A DNA stretch of 64,000 bases from Ditylenchus dipsaci (lineage: Eukaryota; Nematoda; Chromadorea; Rhabditida; Anguinidae). The stretch's first letter is position 1; every line of letters begins with the position of its first letter. Location of the stretch: contig SADC01000021.1 in NCBI GenBank assembly GCA_004194705.1, forward strand, positions 620,001 through 684,000, read 5' to 3'. Shown piece by piece: positions 45,289-56,789 of the stretch. Below the pieces are notes generated by a model. That model saw only the letters and a program-made list of their open reading frames with translations. It ran no database searches and had not been told where the DNA came from. A program made the position numbers and the translations under genes.

Positions 45289-45415
45289 CTAAAAATAATC
45301 GCTATAATGATTATTAGTGAATGAGAATAAATATGCTTTTCTGATTCTTTCGCATCCCATTTTATTTTTTTGGTTATTATCCGTAATTCAAAAAGTTTTT
45401 GAAGCGCAGTTTATG

Positions 45416-45895
45416 CAGTGTTTGCACTCACAGTTGAGTGAGATTTTGAAAAATGCACCATAACTTTTTTCTAATCAGGAAATTTCAGTCTTTAATATTT
45501 ATGATCTTTATCTCATTTCTATTTTTGAGTCTGTATGTGTAGCCAGATTTTAATTTTTGTTTGCAAAAATTTGAGATTTTGATCATTCTAACTCAAAAGT
45601 TCCCAGTGAGCTCACTGAGTGTAATAACGTAAAAAGTGGGAAGCTAACCCACTAGGCTACACGTGTAGATCTTATAGAATAGTAGTAATTTTACCTATAT
45701 AACACTAAGGTAGCTTTGAGTGAGAGCAGTGAAAATCTCAAATTTATGCAGATAAAAATAAAATGATGGCTGCTCATTAAAGACTCAAAAATGAAAATGA
45801 AATAAAGATCATAAATATTGAAAACTGAAATTTCGTTGTTAGTAAAAGTCATGGTGCACTTTCATATTCTCACCCAATTGTGAGTGAAAACACCG
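45416..45895. mobile_element. Diverged hAT element of the CAGTGTTTGCACTCAC type
   Basis: The left end CAGTGTTTGCACTCACAG matches the element at 368; the right end GTGAGTGAAAACACCG is degenerate. The arms ATAACTTTT..AAATTTCAGT and ACTGAAATTTCG are inverted copies. On the minus strand, GTAGCCTAGTGGGTTAGC (about 45643-45660) resembles a polymerase III A box, so a tRNA-derived piece may be embedded. Confidence 0.5.
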
Positions 45896-46189
45896 ATATG
45901 AAAGATTTTTAATTGCACCTAATCAAAAAGTGAGAGACTAAGTAAACCTTTGACTGCACTATACTTGTAATCAATGCTGGTCAAGTCTACGACTACAGCT
46001 CCGGGCCAGAGTTAGAGAAATGATTTTGAAAGTTTGGATCTAGAGCCCGACAGAAAATTATAAATATCAAAGCTGGATCGAAAATTTTGCAGTTTCAGAG
46101 CAGGAGCAAGATTAAGGTTATTGACCACCACAGCTTGCAGCCCTATTTCAATACTTAACTATTCCACGAGCGTACTTGCACACTCGCCA

Positions 46190-46335
46190 AAAATAAAAAA
46201 AGCGACGGCGCCAGCGCCGGCGCTTTTTCATTTACGCCGCCAGCGCCGGCTGCAGCGCCGGGTCATTAAAATTTTCGCCGCCGGCGCTTTCCTTTTTTTG
46301 CCGGCGGCGCGTTGGTGCGGCGCCGGCTTATGTAT
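46190..46335. repeat. GC-rich GCGCCGGCG repeat block
   Basis: Multiple GCGCCGGCG/CCAGCGCCGGC segments in otherwise AT-rich DNA. It resembles the interior of the CATAG-ended hAT elements at 30745 and 39992, but the CATAG ends and a TSD were not found here. Confidence 0.5.
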
Positions 46336-46594
46336 AATATTTTTCCCTGTAGTTTTTCATAGTTTTTCCAATAGTTTTTCCCTGTCTGGATCTCATATCT
46401 GAGAGTCAGAACGAGTCTGACAAGAGTTGCTGAAATGGCCGGTCATTTTCTAAAGCGGTCAAATGACCGGTCATTTTCTAAAATGACGTCATTTTCTGTC
46501 ATTTTCCTAATTTTACATGCCTCTTGCAAATAGTGCTAATTGTTGTTCAAATACGCTTTATTGATCGAAACAAATACATTTGTACACATCCCTC

Positions 46595-47190
46595 TCAACT
46601 GAAATCATCCATAAACAATTCATGCATTTCGCTCGAGAGATTTTCTTCTTCATTTTCATTTGCTTCCTCCGACATCTCCGAATTTACTGCTTTCTTGAAG
46701 AGATCCCTGTTCTCCAGCAGTAGATTGTGCTTGATGAAGACAATTTGGCTGGTGGTGTCGTCCTTCATTCTAAAGAAACCACACATAATCATCAACAATA
46801 TTAAGGCAAAAGTTAGAAAATTAAAAATCTGTTCTGGAGCTTCGTATGGATTCCACCTCTCAGAGACCAGTTCCTCTCAGTAGGGGCAGCTAAAGAAGAA
46901 AGCTTGGAAACGAAAGGATAACAATCATGCGATAAGTATTTGGCAGTTACAACATTTGGCAGTTAACTTTGGCAGTTACAAACCTTCAAGTGCTTCTCCA
47001 TATGATCAGGGTGAGCTGCGTAGCGGTCTTGACAAAATTTGCAGTATCCAACGAATGCTTCCTTTTGCTGTTGGTCTCTTTCTTCCGCTCGTAAAAGTTT
47101 CAGCACCAGGCAAGTGGCTTTTTTTTTATCGATATGGCAATATAAAATCAAGGCAATGAGAGAAATACAGTGATGAAGCAATAACATTCA
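46595..47190 (-). pseudogene. hAT-encoded BED-finger protein remnants
   Basis: The first frame (46963-47187) contains RAEERDQQQKEAFVGYCKFC then QDRYAAHPDHMEKHLKVC, a C-x2-C ... H-x4-C pattern with the KM-x2-HL spacing of BED-like fingers in hAT transposases. A second frame (46595-46798) gives an acidic stretch, MSEEANENEEENLSSEM. The catalytic core is absent. Confidence 0.5.
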
Positions 47191-47284
47191 GCAAACGACA
47201 CATGGGAACTATCCTAACGTCAACCAGTTCAAAAGAAAGGAGAACTAGAAAATGACCAGAATCTATATGACTAGTCATTTTGTA

Positions 47285-47711
47285 CAGTCAAACCTCGATA
47301 TAGTGGCCCCCACCTCAAGTTCGTTCCCACCTAGGGTCCGACACTTTTTTTAACCCTATTTTTGAAATAATTTATCGATTCTGTTATGACAGTCTGGTCG
47401 CAAATATCGTAAGGATTCCGATTTTGCCGATCGTTTTTAATAACTAAATAGTTTTTGCATTTAAAAAGCAAAACCTCGATATAGTGGCCCCCTTAAAAAA
47501 ATTAGAGGGCCACTATATCGAGGTTTTGCTTTTAAATGCAAAAACTATTTAGTTATTAAAAAACGATCGGCAAAATCGGAATCCTTACGATATTTGCGAC
47601 CAGACTGTCATAACATAATCAATAAATTATTTCAAAAACAGGGTTAAAAAAGTGTCGGACCCTAGGTGGGAACGAACTTGAGGTGGGGGCCACTATATCG
47701 AGGTTTGACTG
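47285..47711. mobile_element. 427-bp near-perfect palindromic mariner-type MITE
   Basis: The ends CAGTCAAACCTCGATATAG are flanked by TA (47283-47284, 47712-47713). The left and right halves are almost identical inverted copies over their full length of about 210 bp. The centre carries a second, nested copy of the end motif (AAACCTCGATATAGTGGCC, inverted). It is inserted in the hAT at 46422. Confidence 0.9.
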
Positions 47712-48182
47712 TATTAAATGACCGGTCATTTGACCGTTCAGCAACTCTAAGTCTGACAGTCAGAATAATTTCCCGCGCTTTCTGACTGCCAGAATTTTTG
47801 AATTTTCATTCTGACTTTCATTCTCTCTCTGACTATTGAGAACACTGTTTCCTTGTGGTTCAACTCAAGCAAAGCGCCAAGAATTTAATTGTTTTTTTCT
47901 CGTTTAGTCACTCAAAAATCAGATAACGTATTTCTCTATTAATTCCCCTCCCCAAAAGTGGGAATTTCAATTTTATGGCATTGCCCTCCTTTCGCTGATC
48001 ACTGGTGGCGGACATGTTTCCCCCAGTGGAATGCTTGCTGATTGAGAAGGCCGCCAAAAAGGAGATTCAGAGAGCACATTGACCGGTAGTAGACAGTAGT
48101 GGAAAAGACTGAGGACGGTCTTGTGGTAGGGGGATAGGTGTAATGGAGGCAGATAGCAGAGAAATAAGAAACAGGCCTGGGG

Positions 48183-48250
48183 CGACCCGATAGCTCAAAT
48201 GGTTAGAGCGCCGACTTGGAAGGAGGATATCGTTGGATTTTTTTCCCAGG
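48183..48250 (+). repeat. tRNA-like SINE fragment
   Basis: GATAGCTCAAATGGTTAGAG is an excellent polymerase III A box within a D-arm. It is followed by an anticodon-arm-like segment (CTTGGAAG), but the anticodon stem does not pair and the B box is degenerate (CGTTGGATTTT). It is a tRNA-derived relic, not a working tRNA. Confidence 0.5.
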
Positions 48251-48596
48251 CCTGTACAAAAGCCGTACGCGGCCACTGGCGTACGCTTACTTCACTCAAA
48301 AATCAGATAACGTATTTTCTCTATTGATTTCCCTCCCCAAAAGTGGGAATTTTCAATTTTATGGCATTGCCTATCGACCCACTTTCTTATAATGGCTCTT
48401 GAGTGTGTAACATACAAAAAATGTAGCTGGGAATCTGGGCAACATTTCAGTATGTTATATACTCAGGAGTCTATATAAAAATGGTTATATAGGCCATGCC
48501 AAAAAATTCCCACTTTTGGGGAGAGGAATTAGCAGAGAAATTACGCTATTTATTTCGATATAAAACAGATTCTCCTTAAGAATTAGCGGCGCTAGT

Positions 48597-49185
48597 AGCG
48601 AATACCACCCCCCCCCCCCAAGGATCCGACCTTTTAAAAATTGCTGTAACTACCCTTTCAAACAACAAGTTTAGGATTAGCCTTAGGCTTGGGGGTAGGC
48701 TAGCGTACGGAAGTTGTGACTAATAACTGTGTTACGCACTTTTTCTGGGTCTGGGACATAAATTTGGGTACTTTTTACTTAAGTGAAAAAAGGGCTAAAT
48801 TCTGGTATACCCCCAGCACTCAATTTTGGTATACCCCCAGCACTTAATTTGGGATACACTCCTCATGTTACCCCACGATTGAAAGCTGAGGATGTTAGCT
48901 ACACGATGGTGTGAAAATTTCTTGGTTTAGTTCACAAAATGTACATCTTCTAATTAAAATATAATTGAATCATTTCGAATGAAAATTGAATACTCAAAGA
49001 TGATTTAGTTCTAATTTAATTAAAAGATGTGCATTTTTGTGAACTAAACTAAGAAATTTTACACCATCGTGTAGCTAACATCCTCAGCTTTCAATCGTGG
49101 GGTAACATGAGGAGTGTGTTCCGAATTGAGTGCTGGGGTATACCAGAATTGTACCGAAAAAAGTGAAAATCGTTGGGGGGGGGGT
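48597..49185. mobile_element. G-tract MITE hosting a palindromic element
   Basis: The ends TAGTAGCGAATACCACC and, from the right, TAGTAGCGAATACCAAC run into C or G tracts. Inside, about 48815-49150 is a palindrome with CTGGGGGTATACC repeats at both ends and the GAAAGCTGAGGATGTTAGC core shared with 31130-31320. No TSD was found for the outer ends. Confidence 0.6.
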
Positions 49186-49435
49186 GTTGGTATTCGCTAC
49201 TAAAGTCGAATTAGCTGTAAATTTATCCATATTCAATTCCCAGATCAATATTGAGTTCGAAAAATACAATTCGCACATGAGATTCTTCAAGATTTTAGTA
49301 CTCCCTCTTTCCATAAAAAACAATTAAGAACGAAAAACAATTACAGATAACTTTATTTCTAGCGTCAAGTTTTTAACAAACGATCAGAAACAAAACAAAA
49401 TATGAAGCTAAAGGTCCATAAACAATGAGGCAATC

Positions 49436-51260
49436 TTAAGCAATTCTTTTGTTGTCTTCTAATTGGTGCTGAAGGATGCAGTCACGCCAGGCCACCAGCA
49501 CATCGTCAGCGTTTTACAGCACGGCTCTGATTGCAACATCTGTGGGCCAGATTAGATTTTTCATCGAGAGATGAGGCTCAAACTCATCAAACCTGTTAAT
49601 TAAATCTCACAATAAAATATGAAATGAAACGCAAAGTCTCACTCGGTTTAATTGTCTGATTTTCGCAAACAGATAAAAGACCTCTTTTAAAACAGCATTT
49701 CTAATAATCTTTCATCTTCCAATAGCTCAAAGTGTTTCCCCAATGTTCCGACTGCGAATGAACGAGCATCAGTCAGAAGGCCAATAGCGCCACTTTTAGT
49801 TTAAAACGAGAAGATTAAATCCACACTTTAGCAAGTGATTGCCCTAAAACGTATATGTCTTCTGAATCTGAATAACTTCCAAATTGTCATTGAAACGATG
49901 GCGCTAGAATTACGACGGGAGTAGGCTGAATGAATCATGGCAACCAATTTTCTTGATGTGTGCTGCTCAGCATCGAAATTTCGACGCTACTTTGATATAT
50001 TCCCCCCCCCCTTCCCCAAAAGCTACTTTGATATACCGCCCCGCCCCCTCAAAAATCGGACCTGCTATGATATACCACCCCCCCCTCCCAAAAAATCAAG
50101 ATTTTTAGGAGTTGTCAAAAGTCATTTTTAAGTAATAATTTTGCTATAAAAGGACCAGAAAAGTGATTTTGAAAGGAGGAAGGGCTGTATTGGGAGGGAA
50201 GGGAATAATACAGTGGCCACTTTTTAGCTGCTTTACCATGTTTTTCAACTCGGGCCGTGGCAAAAGTAGACTTTATATGCATTTTATGATCAAGTGTACT
50301 TCTCGGAATCATGTCTAAGGTAAGTGCGTGCGCGCATCTCTAACTCTAAAGCCCCCCCCCCCGGCTCACGGGCTTGGAGTTGAGATGCGCACACCCACAT
50401 ACCTTAGACACAAATCACTCGAAAGTGACTCTGGATGCATGAAAAAACATGCATACAAGAGTTATTTATGCGGTAGGCCCCAGTATTCAAAACGATGTTC
50501 AACATGTTCGATTATTCGGCCGAAAAGGGTTTCCCCCCTTTTCGGGCCTGTGGCTACGAGCCAGAGGCTCAGCCATCCAAAAATCAAACGACAACCCTCG
50601 GGATCCACCCGGCTGGTCGGCCTGACCCCCTGAAAGTACTTATACTTTTTCCTGTACCACAAGTTCCTGGGTTTGTAAGGGCCTTCAACGCTTGGAGAAT
50701 CGATACTCTTTGGTACTTATAGGCTCTATAGAAGTTTCATAGTAGCGCCGAAATTTCCCCTTTTCCAGCGATCATGTTCAGACTATAAGATAGAACGTGT
50801 AAATGATGGCATCAAAAAGACAAAGGTACCAAATTTCTCCCCTTCAAGCAATTTCTGATAGGCCAATAGCTCGTTGTCCGTGGTTTCTCTCCTGAGAGGG
50901 CTTTGCTAGAATTGTAACCTGTTCCACGTGATTACGACTGCATGCTGTCTCTTGGCTGAAAGTTCTGCTTTTGATTTAGCCTACAGCTGTTGCTCATCAG
51001 CTTGCTTTACTAAAATGAAGAAATCTCTAAAATAATAGACAAAACAAGATAAAAAGGCTTACGAAGAAGGATCAATGTGGCAGCCTTAGCTCGGCTTGCA
51101 GCCTGTGCTTTCGCTTGCTTTTTCTTCTACACCACATGGATTAGTGCTTCTCTTGCTGAAACCTGCTGCTTTTGACCGGTTGACTCATTTACTCTCGATC
51201 CCTGTCCTGCTCCTTGCCTCTTTTAGAGCTTGGATTGCGAGTCCTCATCATACCTCAAAA
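49436..51260 (-). pseudogene. Exons of an unidentified minus-strand gene, split by a MITE
   Basis: From 5' to 3' on the minus strand: about 51060-51260 (SAREALIHVV, a stop, KKKQAKAQAASRAKAATLIL); a 53-nt GT..AG intron; about 50815-51010 (KQADEQQL, a stop, AKSKAELSAKRQHAVVITWN and, further on, TTDNELLAYQKLLEGEK); the MITE 49982-50748; about 49690-49810 (GAIGLLTDARSFAVGTLGKH then FELLEDERLLEML); a 50-nt intron; and 49436-49590 (FDEFEPHLSMKNLIWPTDVA then VLVAWRDCILQHQLEDNK). The 5' part is Lys/Ala/Glu-rich, likely coiled coil. AYQKLLEGE resembles the end of intermediate-filament rods, but this is weak. In-frame stops and shifts mean decay or sequencing error. The two halves may be different genes. 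Confidence 0.4.
49982..50748. mobile_element. G-tract MITE of the GGCGCTACT type
   Basis: The ends are CGACGCTACTTTGATATA and, from the right, GCGCTACTATGAAAC. The TSD is a perfect 8 bp, CGAAATTT (49974-49981, 50749-50756). At the left the motif GCTACTTTGATATA plus C run is repeated three times. The hairpin core is at 50295-50500. It sits between exons of the minus-strand gene. Confidence 0.85.
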
Positions 51261-51684
51261 TCACACCAAATTTCATTCCGTCAAAAAATCTGAAAAAGTC
51301 GTCGTTCTTAGACGTCTCATACACCAAAAGATAGCTCAGACATTCAGCTACAAGAATAATTAGACCGATTTTGTTAAAGTCAGAATTTTTACAACTAGAG
51401 ACCGTTTAGAGCAAAGAAGTGGAATTTCCCGAGTAAAATAAGGGTTTTTGCGTTTTCCATCTAACTTTTGCATAAGGCACCCTAAATTCGCATTTTTTGC
51501 ATCCTTCCTTGGTACCAAAATGTAGAAAATTTAGTTCTTTATAGAGTCTCCGGTTTTGTTTGACAATTTGACAACAAAATAGCGCTAGGATCTCAATCGA
51601 GTTTACTAGATGAAAAAATTCCTTGGAGATTTGCCGGTGACTAATTCAAATGAAAATGTCGGAATTTGGTATTTCGTTATTACT

Positions 51685-51883
51685 GTATATCATGTAATAA
51701 TGCCCATTAACCTTCCTTTTTCAACCTTCAACCTTCATTTTTAAACTATAATTGGTTTGAAATATCTATTTTCATTAACCTTTTGAGCTTTTAAAAAAAA
51801 TAATTTGAAGGGCTCGAAAAGTTAATAAAATCAGAAATCTCACCCCATTTTAAATTTGACATGGGACCTTATTGGAAGATACA
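51685..51883. mobile_element. pogo-like MITE, diverged
   Basis: The left end CTGTATATCATGTAATAATG and, from the right, CTGTATCTTCCAATAAGG resemble the pogo-family ends. AACCTTCATTTTTAAAC-type repeats are inside. The right end abuts, and partly shares sequence with, the next element. Confidence 0.45.
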
Positions 51884-52669
51884 GTCGACCCTCGATATAA
51901 CAGCCCCTTAGGACCGGCCGCAGGGGGGCCGTTATATCGAGGGGCCATTATATCGGAGGGCCGTTATATCGAGTATTTCTTGACAAAATTGTCATAGGGG
52001 GTCGTTATATCGAGGTTTGACCTTTTCAACTGTAAACTATTGAAGGGATGAACTTATTCAATACCTTAACACCTTGCAATTAGTACCATTTTTTTGTAAT
52101 AAACGACACCCTTTACTTTGAGGACCGATTGTGAGGAGGTTGGATGTGTGATCTCCCAGTAATAATTTAAAAAATCAAGTATAATAGTCTAGATAGCTTA
52201 TTGGCAGGAGCATCGGAAGCCGCTAAAAGTTAGCAGTGGGTTCGGTAGTGGATTTACAGTCGGAGAATATTTATTTCGACGTTAATTATTTTGTGTCAAT
52301 TCTTTTCAAATGTATATGGTACACTTTTCTTAAAATCAAAAAGGTTCCCTTTGGCAATAGGCTCTGGCCTTTTTAATACAACTCTTTGTTACGACCTACT
52401 TCTGCTGTTTTTTAAAGAAAAAAAAATAAGATTTCAAATAATAGGAATAAATATTGTAGATGGCGTAGCTGTCGAAAACAATAATAACTGAAAATAATAA
52501 TAGAAATACATTTTTAACAAACTATTTTGCGATTAAAATCACATGTTTTCCACGGGGCCGTTATATCGAGGGGTCTAACTCCTTATGTTTTAGTCAAATC
52601 CAACCAAACAGGGCCAAAGGGGCCGTTATATCGGGGAGGGGGGGGGGGCGTTATATCAAGGGCTTACTG
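51882..52669. mobile_element. Mariner-type MITE with GGCCGTTATATCGAGG repeats
   Basis: The ends are CAGTCGACCCTCGATATAAC and, from the right, CAGTAAGCCCTTGATATAAC, flanked by TA. The GGGCCGTTATATCGAG motif recurs several times inside both ends. The AT-rich middle shows no transposase. Confidence 0.75.
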
Positions 52670-53029
52670 TATACGGGTTTTCAAATTTTTTATTTCTCTT
52701 AATGTAACTAAAATGTTGCCCCTAAAGTCTGAATTCTTGCCCCTTTTTAAATTTCAAATAAAAAAATGAGATCTTGTCCTTTTTTTCTGAAATGTTGCCC
52801 TTTTTAATCAAAATCGGGTAATTCACCCGATTTTTCATCGAAGGCAAGATTTCAGTTTTTTATTTGAAATTGAAAAAAGGGCAAGAATTCAGACTTTAAA
52901 GGCAACAATTCAATTTGATCCTTTCTAATCTCGATATATCTAAACACCGTATTTAAAAGGGGTCCTGATGGGGGGGGGGGAGGGGTGGTCTAACCCTTAT
53001 TTAAAAAATCCTGACGGAGGGGCTACAAC

Positions 53030-53170
53030 CTCTCCGTCCGGGGTAGAGGGGTTGAGATGCGCACACCCACATACCTGAGGCACAAATCACTCGAAAATGT
53101 CTCCGGATGCATAAAACACATGCATACCAGAGTTTCTTTTTGCGGTAGGCCCAGAAAGTAAAAACCTGTT
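53030..53170. repeat. Partial copy of the shared hairpin core
   Basis: GAGATGCGCACACCCACATA, CACAAATCACTCGAAAATG and the ATAAAACACATGCATACCAG hairpin half are present, preceded by a run of G at 52972. The element ends are not recognisable. Confidence 0.6.
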
Positions 53171-53492
53171 CAAAATCTATCATTTTCACCTAGATTTTGC
53201 TTAAAAGGTTAAAATTTGGTCAAAAATACCCTATTCAAAAAAACTCTACCCCCAAGGGGTGGGTGACAATTCTTTTGATAAAATTCAACTTTTTTGTTCA
53301 GAAAGTCTTTAGAAATGCTCGTATCTTGATGTGTATCCTGACGTATCTTGATGTGTAGGAAAATGAGTTCGGGGGTGATTTTGTGTCATTTTTCAAAAAA
53401 TCCAAGTATCGGGGGGGGGGGGCTATATAAATGCCAACAAGACCATGAACGCAAAGTTTCACACCTACTGGAGCTTTTTTATAGGCTAAAAT

Positions 53493-53920
53493 TAGGGTGG
53501 TGCGGTTACGGTTTATTTTTGGATCCGGTTTATTTTTTCTCAGACGTTTTTATCAAAGATTTGACAGAAATTATTACATTTTGCGGACCCCTAATACTGA
53601 AATTTCTTCTTCTTCAAAATAGGATATTAAACGTACAAAAAAATAAACAATAGTTGCACTAAAAACCCGGTTAACCGAAAGAAATCGGAAAAAAAACCGA
53701 CCGGTTTTTTAACCGGTTTTTTTTCCTGATTTCTTTCGGTTACCGGGTTTTTAGTGCAACTATTGTTTATTTTTTCCTACGTTTAATATCCCATTTTGAA
53801 GAAGAAGAAATTTTAGTATTAGGGGTCCGCAAAATGTAAAAATTTCTGTCAAATCTTTGATAAAAATGTCTGAGAAAAAATAAACCGGATCCAAAAATAA
53901 ACCGTAACCGCACCACCCTA
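53493..53920. mobile_element. hAT MITE with AACCGG repeats
   Basis: Inverted ends TAGGGTGGTGCGGTTACGG and a perfect 8-bp TSD GCTAAAAT (53485-53492, 53921-53928). The arms are near-identical inverted copies of more than 150 bp, with AAAACCGACCGG at the centre. The central motif resembles the satellite of the hAT at 4706. 428 bp. Confidence 0.92.
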
Positions 53921-54223
53921 GCTAAAATAGGCTAAATTTCCGAAAATAGATGGGTTTTGAGTTTTTTCTTTGACTACTTTGATTGATATTTTCTGACTTT
54001 TCTCTACAATTCACATGTTTCAACATGTTTAAGCCAGCACTCAAGACTTTCGTTCAAGATATCAAACAGAGAAAAAAAGTAATATTGAGTTAAAGTTAGA
54101 ATTCATAAAAAATCCAACTATGTCCAATCCCATTCCATCATGGCACGAAAAACTTGCGAGCCAAACAAAATAATTTAAAATCCAAAACATTGTTTACGGT
54201 GTCCAACTTCCAAAGTAGCTTAC

Positions 54224-54824
54224 CGCCAGCATTAGATGGATTCCCATTAGCTAATAGCTGTCGTCGATTGAGATTGGCGGATGCACTTGTGGATCCTAGA
54301 TCATTAATTTTCTGCAATTATCCCAGAAATAAAACCAAAAAAGTTGTGCAGATTTTTAAGACAAACCGCAACCACATATCCCAAAGCAGTGTTGAATAGA
54401 TCAGGAAAAGGTCTTCTTTGACTCAATATCTTTCCATTGATCACCTGCTTTGATCCTTTAGAAAATAGCATTAGGATGAATTCTGCTTCTGCGACACTAT
54501 TCAATAGCCAAACCGAGGGACGAATGCCTAAATTAAATATTTTAGCGACTGAATTTTCACTTTTATCTTAAAAAAGTTTACTTGGATCTACCAAGTCGGT
54601 CTGGTCGATCAGCACTTTGGCATTGGCGTTTTGCGTGAGCAGATTGGCTAAAGCCATGACTGCATTGCTATGCTCCTCACAATCATCTGTATACAGTAGA
54701 AGGACGGTTGGTTTGGCAGTCAATTCTATGCTTTCTGGTGGCAGACGAGCCAGCTGCCAAGGTCGCCATACACGGAGGTAGAACAAAACAGCCAGCAAAG
54801 CAATGACTATGATCACTAGGTTAA
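54224..54824 (-). CDS. Membrane receptor with SEFIR (IL-17 receptor-type) domain, 5' end not found
   Basis: Exons on the minus strand: 54582-54824, 54367-54527 and 54224-54311, with 54- and 55-nt GT..AG introns and compatible phases. The first begins with a membrane segment (NLVIIVIALLAVLFYL), then a basic/tryptophan stop-transfer (RVWRPWQLARLPP). It is followed by the start of a SEFIR domain: KPTVLLLYTDDCEEHSNAVM, ALANLLTQNANAKVLIDQTD, then SIRPSVWLLNSVAEAEFILM and LFSKGSKQ, matching box motifs such as VLLVYS and W..... A..VLLV.SKG. SEFIR domains recruit Act1-type adaptors in IL-17 signalling. The ectodomain exons should lie at higher coordinates but are displaced by transposons. The last exon (INDLGSTSASANLNRRQLLA) and a donor at 54223 are tentative; reading through the 55-nt intron instead gives a frame that stops soon after. 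No frameshifts in the SEFIR part. Confidence 0.78.
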
Positions 54825-55739
54825 CTGTAAAATTAGGTTATTGAACTGTTTTGTCTGGAACATAAATTATGTTACATGATTTTTAATACCCCCTACACAA
54901 TGATCCGTTTTTCGTCCGCATCCGCACCGCATCCGGATTTTTAGTGTTCACAATGCCTCCGCGATACGGTCCGCATGCGGAACGCATTGCGGACCGCATT
55001 CGGATGCGGAAGACGTTGCAGAAGCGTGTTCACAATAGTCTTAGCGGATGCGGATGTGGTGCGGAGGCCGACCCGGAAGCTTTCAAAAATTTTGAATTAT
55101 TTTGTGGTTTTGACGCCTATATTATTAACTCGAGATACTCTGGGTGCATGACAATTTGCCGCCGACAATTTTCCGCCGCGACAATTTTCCGCCGACAATT
55201 TTCAGCCGACAAATTTTCTGACGACCAATTTTCCGCTGACAATTTTCCGCCGCCATAATTCAATTTCTGTTCTCAACTGTTTTCTTTAGTGATGGGGGCC
55301 GAGCTACAGACACTACTTACTCGGATCCTTAGCTCTTAGCACTTATTTAATTAAATTATTCTTGTTTTTTTCACCACACCTTACTATTTTGTGACGCCAA
55401 TTTTGTGCGGACAATTTTCTTCCGTTATTCCATTTCTGCGATCACATCAAGGTTTTGTCTTTTTTCAGTCAACTAACATTGTTTTTGCGGTAACTCGCTA
55501 AAGCTGAATTGTCAAACCTGTCTTTCTCGTTTTTTGTTTGGACTCGCATCCTTCAATTCTAATTTCCTAGCATTCTTCTTGTTTTCTTCCCCTGTACCGT
55601 TTTACACTTCACATTTCATTGAAGAAATTAAAAAACGAAGCGACTTGTAAATTTATTCAAACAATGATAACATTCCACAACAACTATAATTTGAGTACCA
55701 GGAATAACATCGCACAGAAATCAATTACAACATTTCAAC

Positions 55740-56780
55740 TCAATTCATCACCAAGAATTTCGCTGACCATTTTCTTTCGCATCCCTTCCATGTCGTCTTG
55801 CAAAAATCGATGAGACCACCGCGAGATATTCGCTCTGCAAATTGACATATGAAAGCTCCGCAGTCATACCCATTGTCCTGCTTCGGAATGTTCTGCAAAA
55901 TTCGTATAAAGCACTGCATCAAAGAATGCAAAGCATACCTTTGCTCGAAAACCAATCCAATTCGAGGAGTCTGTCTCTTCTTCATCAGTTTCCAATGCGT
56001 ATGCCGCCAGAAAATCCCTAAATACCTCTTGATGAACAAACGAATCTTTAAACCTCCTACTTGATTGAGTTGAGAACGTGACTACCATTTCCGAGAAGTG
56101 AGTCATAGTAGATCAATCTTCTCTGATTTATTTTGACTACCTGAAGAGACAATATATATGCCCGTAAAGTCCAAAACCGAAGGCTCCGAAGATAAAAAAA
56201 TCACCACTAAAGCCCAATGCCCAGGAGTGTAAATCGGCAAAAAGAGAATATTTTTCGCAAAAGATTCACGTTTTTGAGACTGCTTAAAACACCTTCAGCA
56301 ACCTTTTCCTGGAGTCGCGGGAAGGAAAAAGTATCAAATGTGTAGACCTAAGAAAAAAAATTAAACTTGCAGAAGACGTAATAAAAAAAACCGTTGGCAA
56401 ATTGAGATTCGAATAAGAGCGGCGAACAATAAGCTGCATGTAGCAGTTGATAACTTCACCCTTCAGACATTTCCTGGCTTAATGCAATCCACATCTTCTC
56501 TGGTCAGCTTTATTCCAAACTCATTAGCACACACTTCCTTCTGATCATCTTAAGCGACATGATAATTTTAAAAACACTAATTCGAAGAAGTTTACCTGGA
56601 GCCTGATCCATATCAGACTTACTACTGTCTTCTTCATCGTCAGCCTTTTTAGAAAGTACATAAGGACCTTGACCCATGCGGAAATTGTAATCAATAGCTG
56701 AGAGGTATTCTATCGGCACCTGCTCTGCCCAATTCTTTACTGCTTCTTTCACCAGTGTCTTCAATCGCTTGTCAGCCATA
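55740..56780 (-). pseudogene. Ulp1/SENP-type cysteine protease (peptidase C48), frameshifted
   Basis: SUMO-protease family. Exons on the minus strand: about 56596-56780, 56392-56540, 56205-56347, 56086-56140, 55939-56027 and 55740-55892, with introns of 44-64 nt. In order: KLTREDVDCIKPGN and EVINCYMQLIVRRSYSNLNL (substrate-groove region); VYTFDTFSFPRLQEKVAEG; LFLPIYTPGHWALV with the catalytic His, directly joined to VVKINQRRLIYYDSLLGN with the catalytic Asp; FLAAYALETDEEETDSSNW; and NIPKQDNGYDCGAFICQFAE with the oxyanion Gln and catalytic Cys. The triad is thus intact. Single-base deletions are needed near 56267 (A run) and 56483 and at the first exon junction. Intronic splice sites are canonical. 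It is cargo of the Mutator-like element. Confidence 0.82.
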
Positions 56781-56789
56781 CGATACTTG

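Larger units (their letters stand above)
46422..47749. mobile_element. hAT transposon remnant with BED-finger exon
   Basis: The ends are AAGAGTTGCTGAAATGG and, from the right, TAGAGTTGCTGAACGG. The TSD is a perfect 8 bp, AGTCTGAC (46414-46421, 47750-47757). TGACCGGTCATTTTCTAA repeats lie inside both ends. It encodes minus-strand remnants of a BED-type zinc finger, consistent with hAT. It is interrupted by the palindrome 47285-47711. Confidence 0.85.

Noticed and set aside
48183..48250. Functional tRNA gene
   Set aside because: The D-arm is convincing, but the anticodon stem does not pair and the T-arm is degenerate.
50815..51010. Intermediate-filament gene
   Set aside because: AYQKLLEGE resembles the rod end, but the preceding sequence lacks the expected conserved residues and contains stops; kept only as an unidentified fragment.
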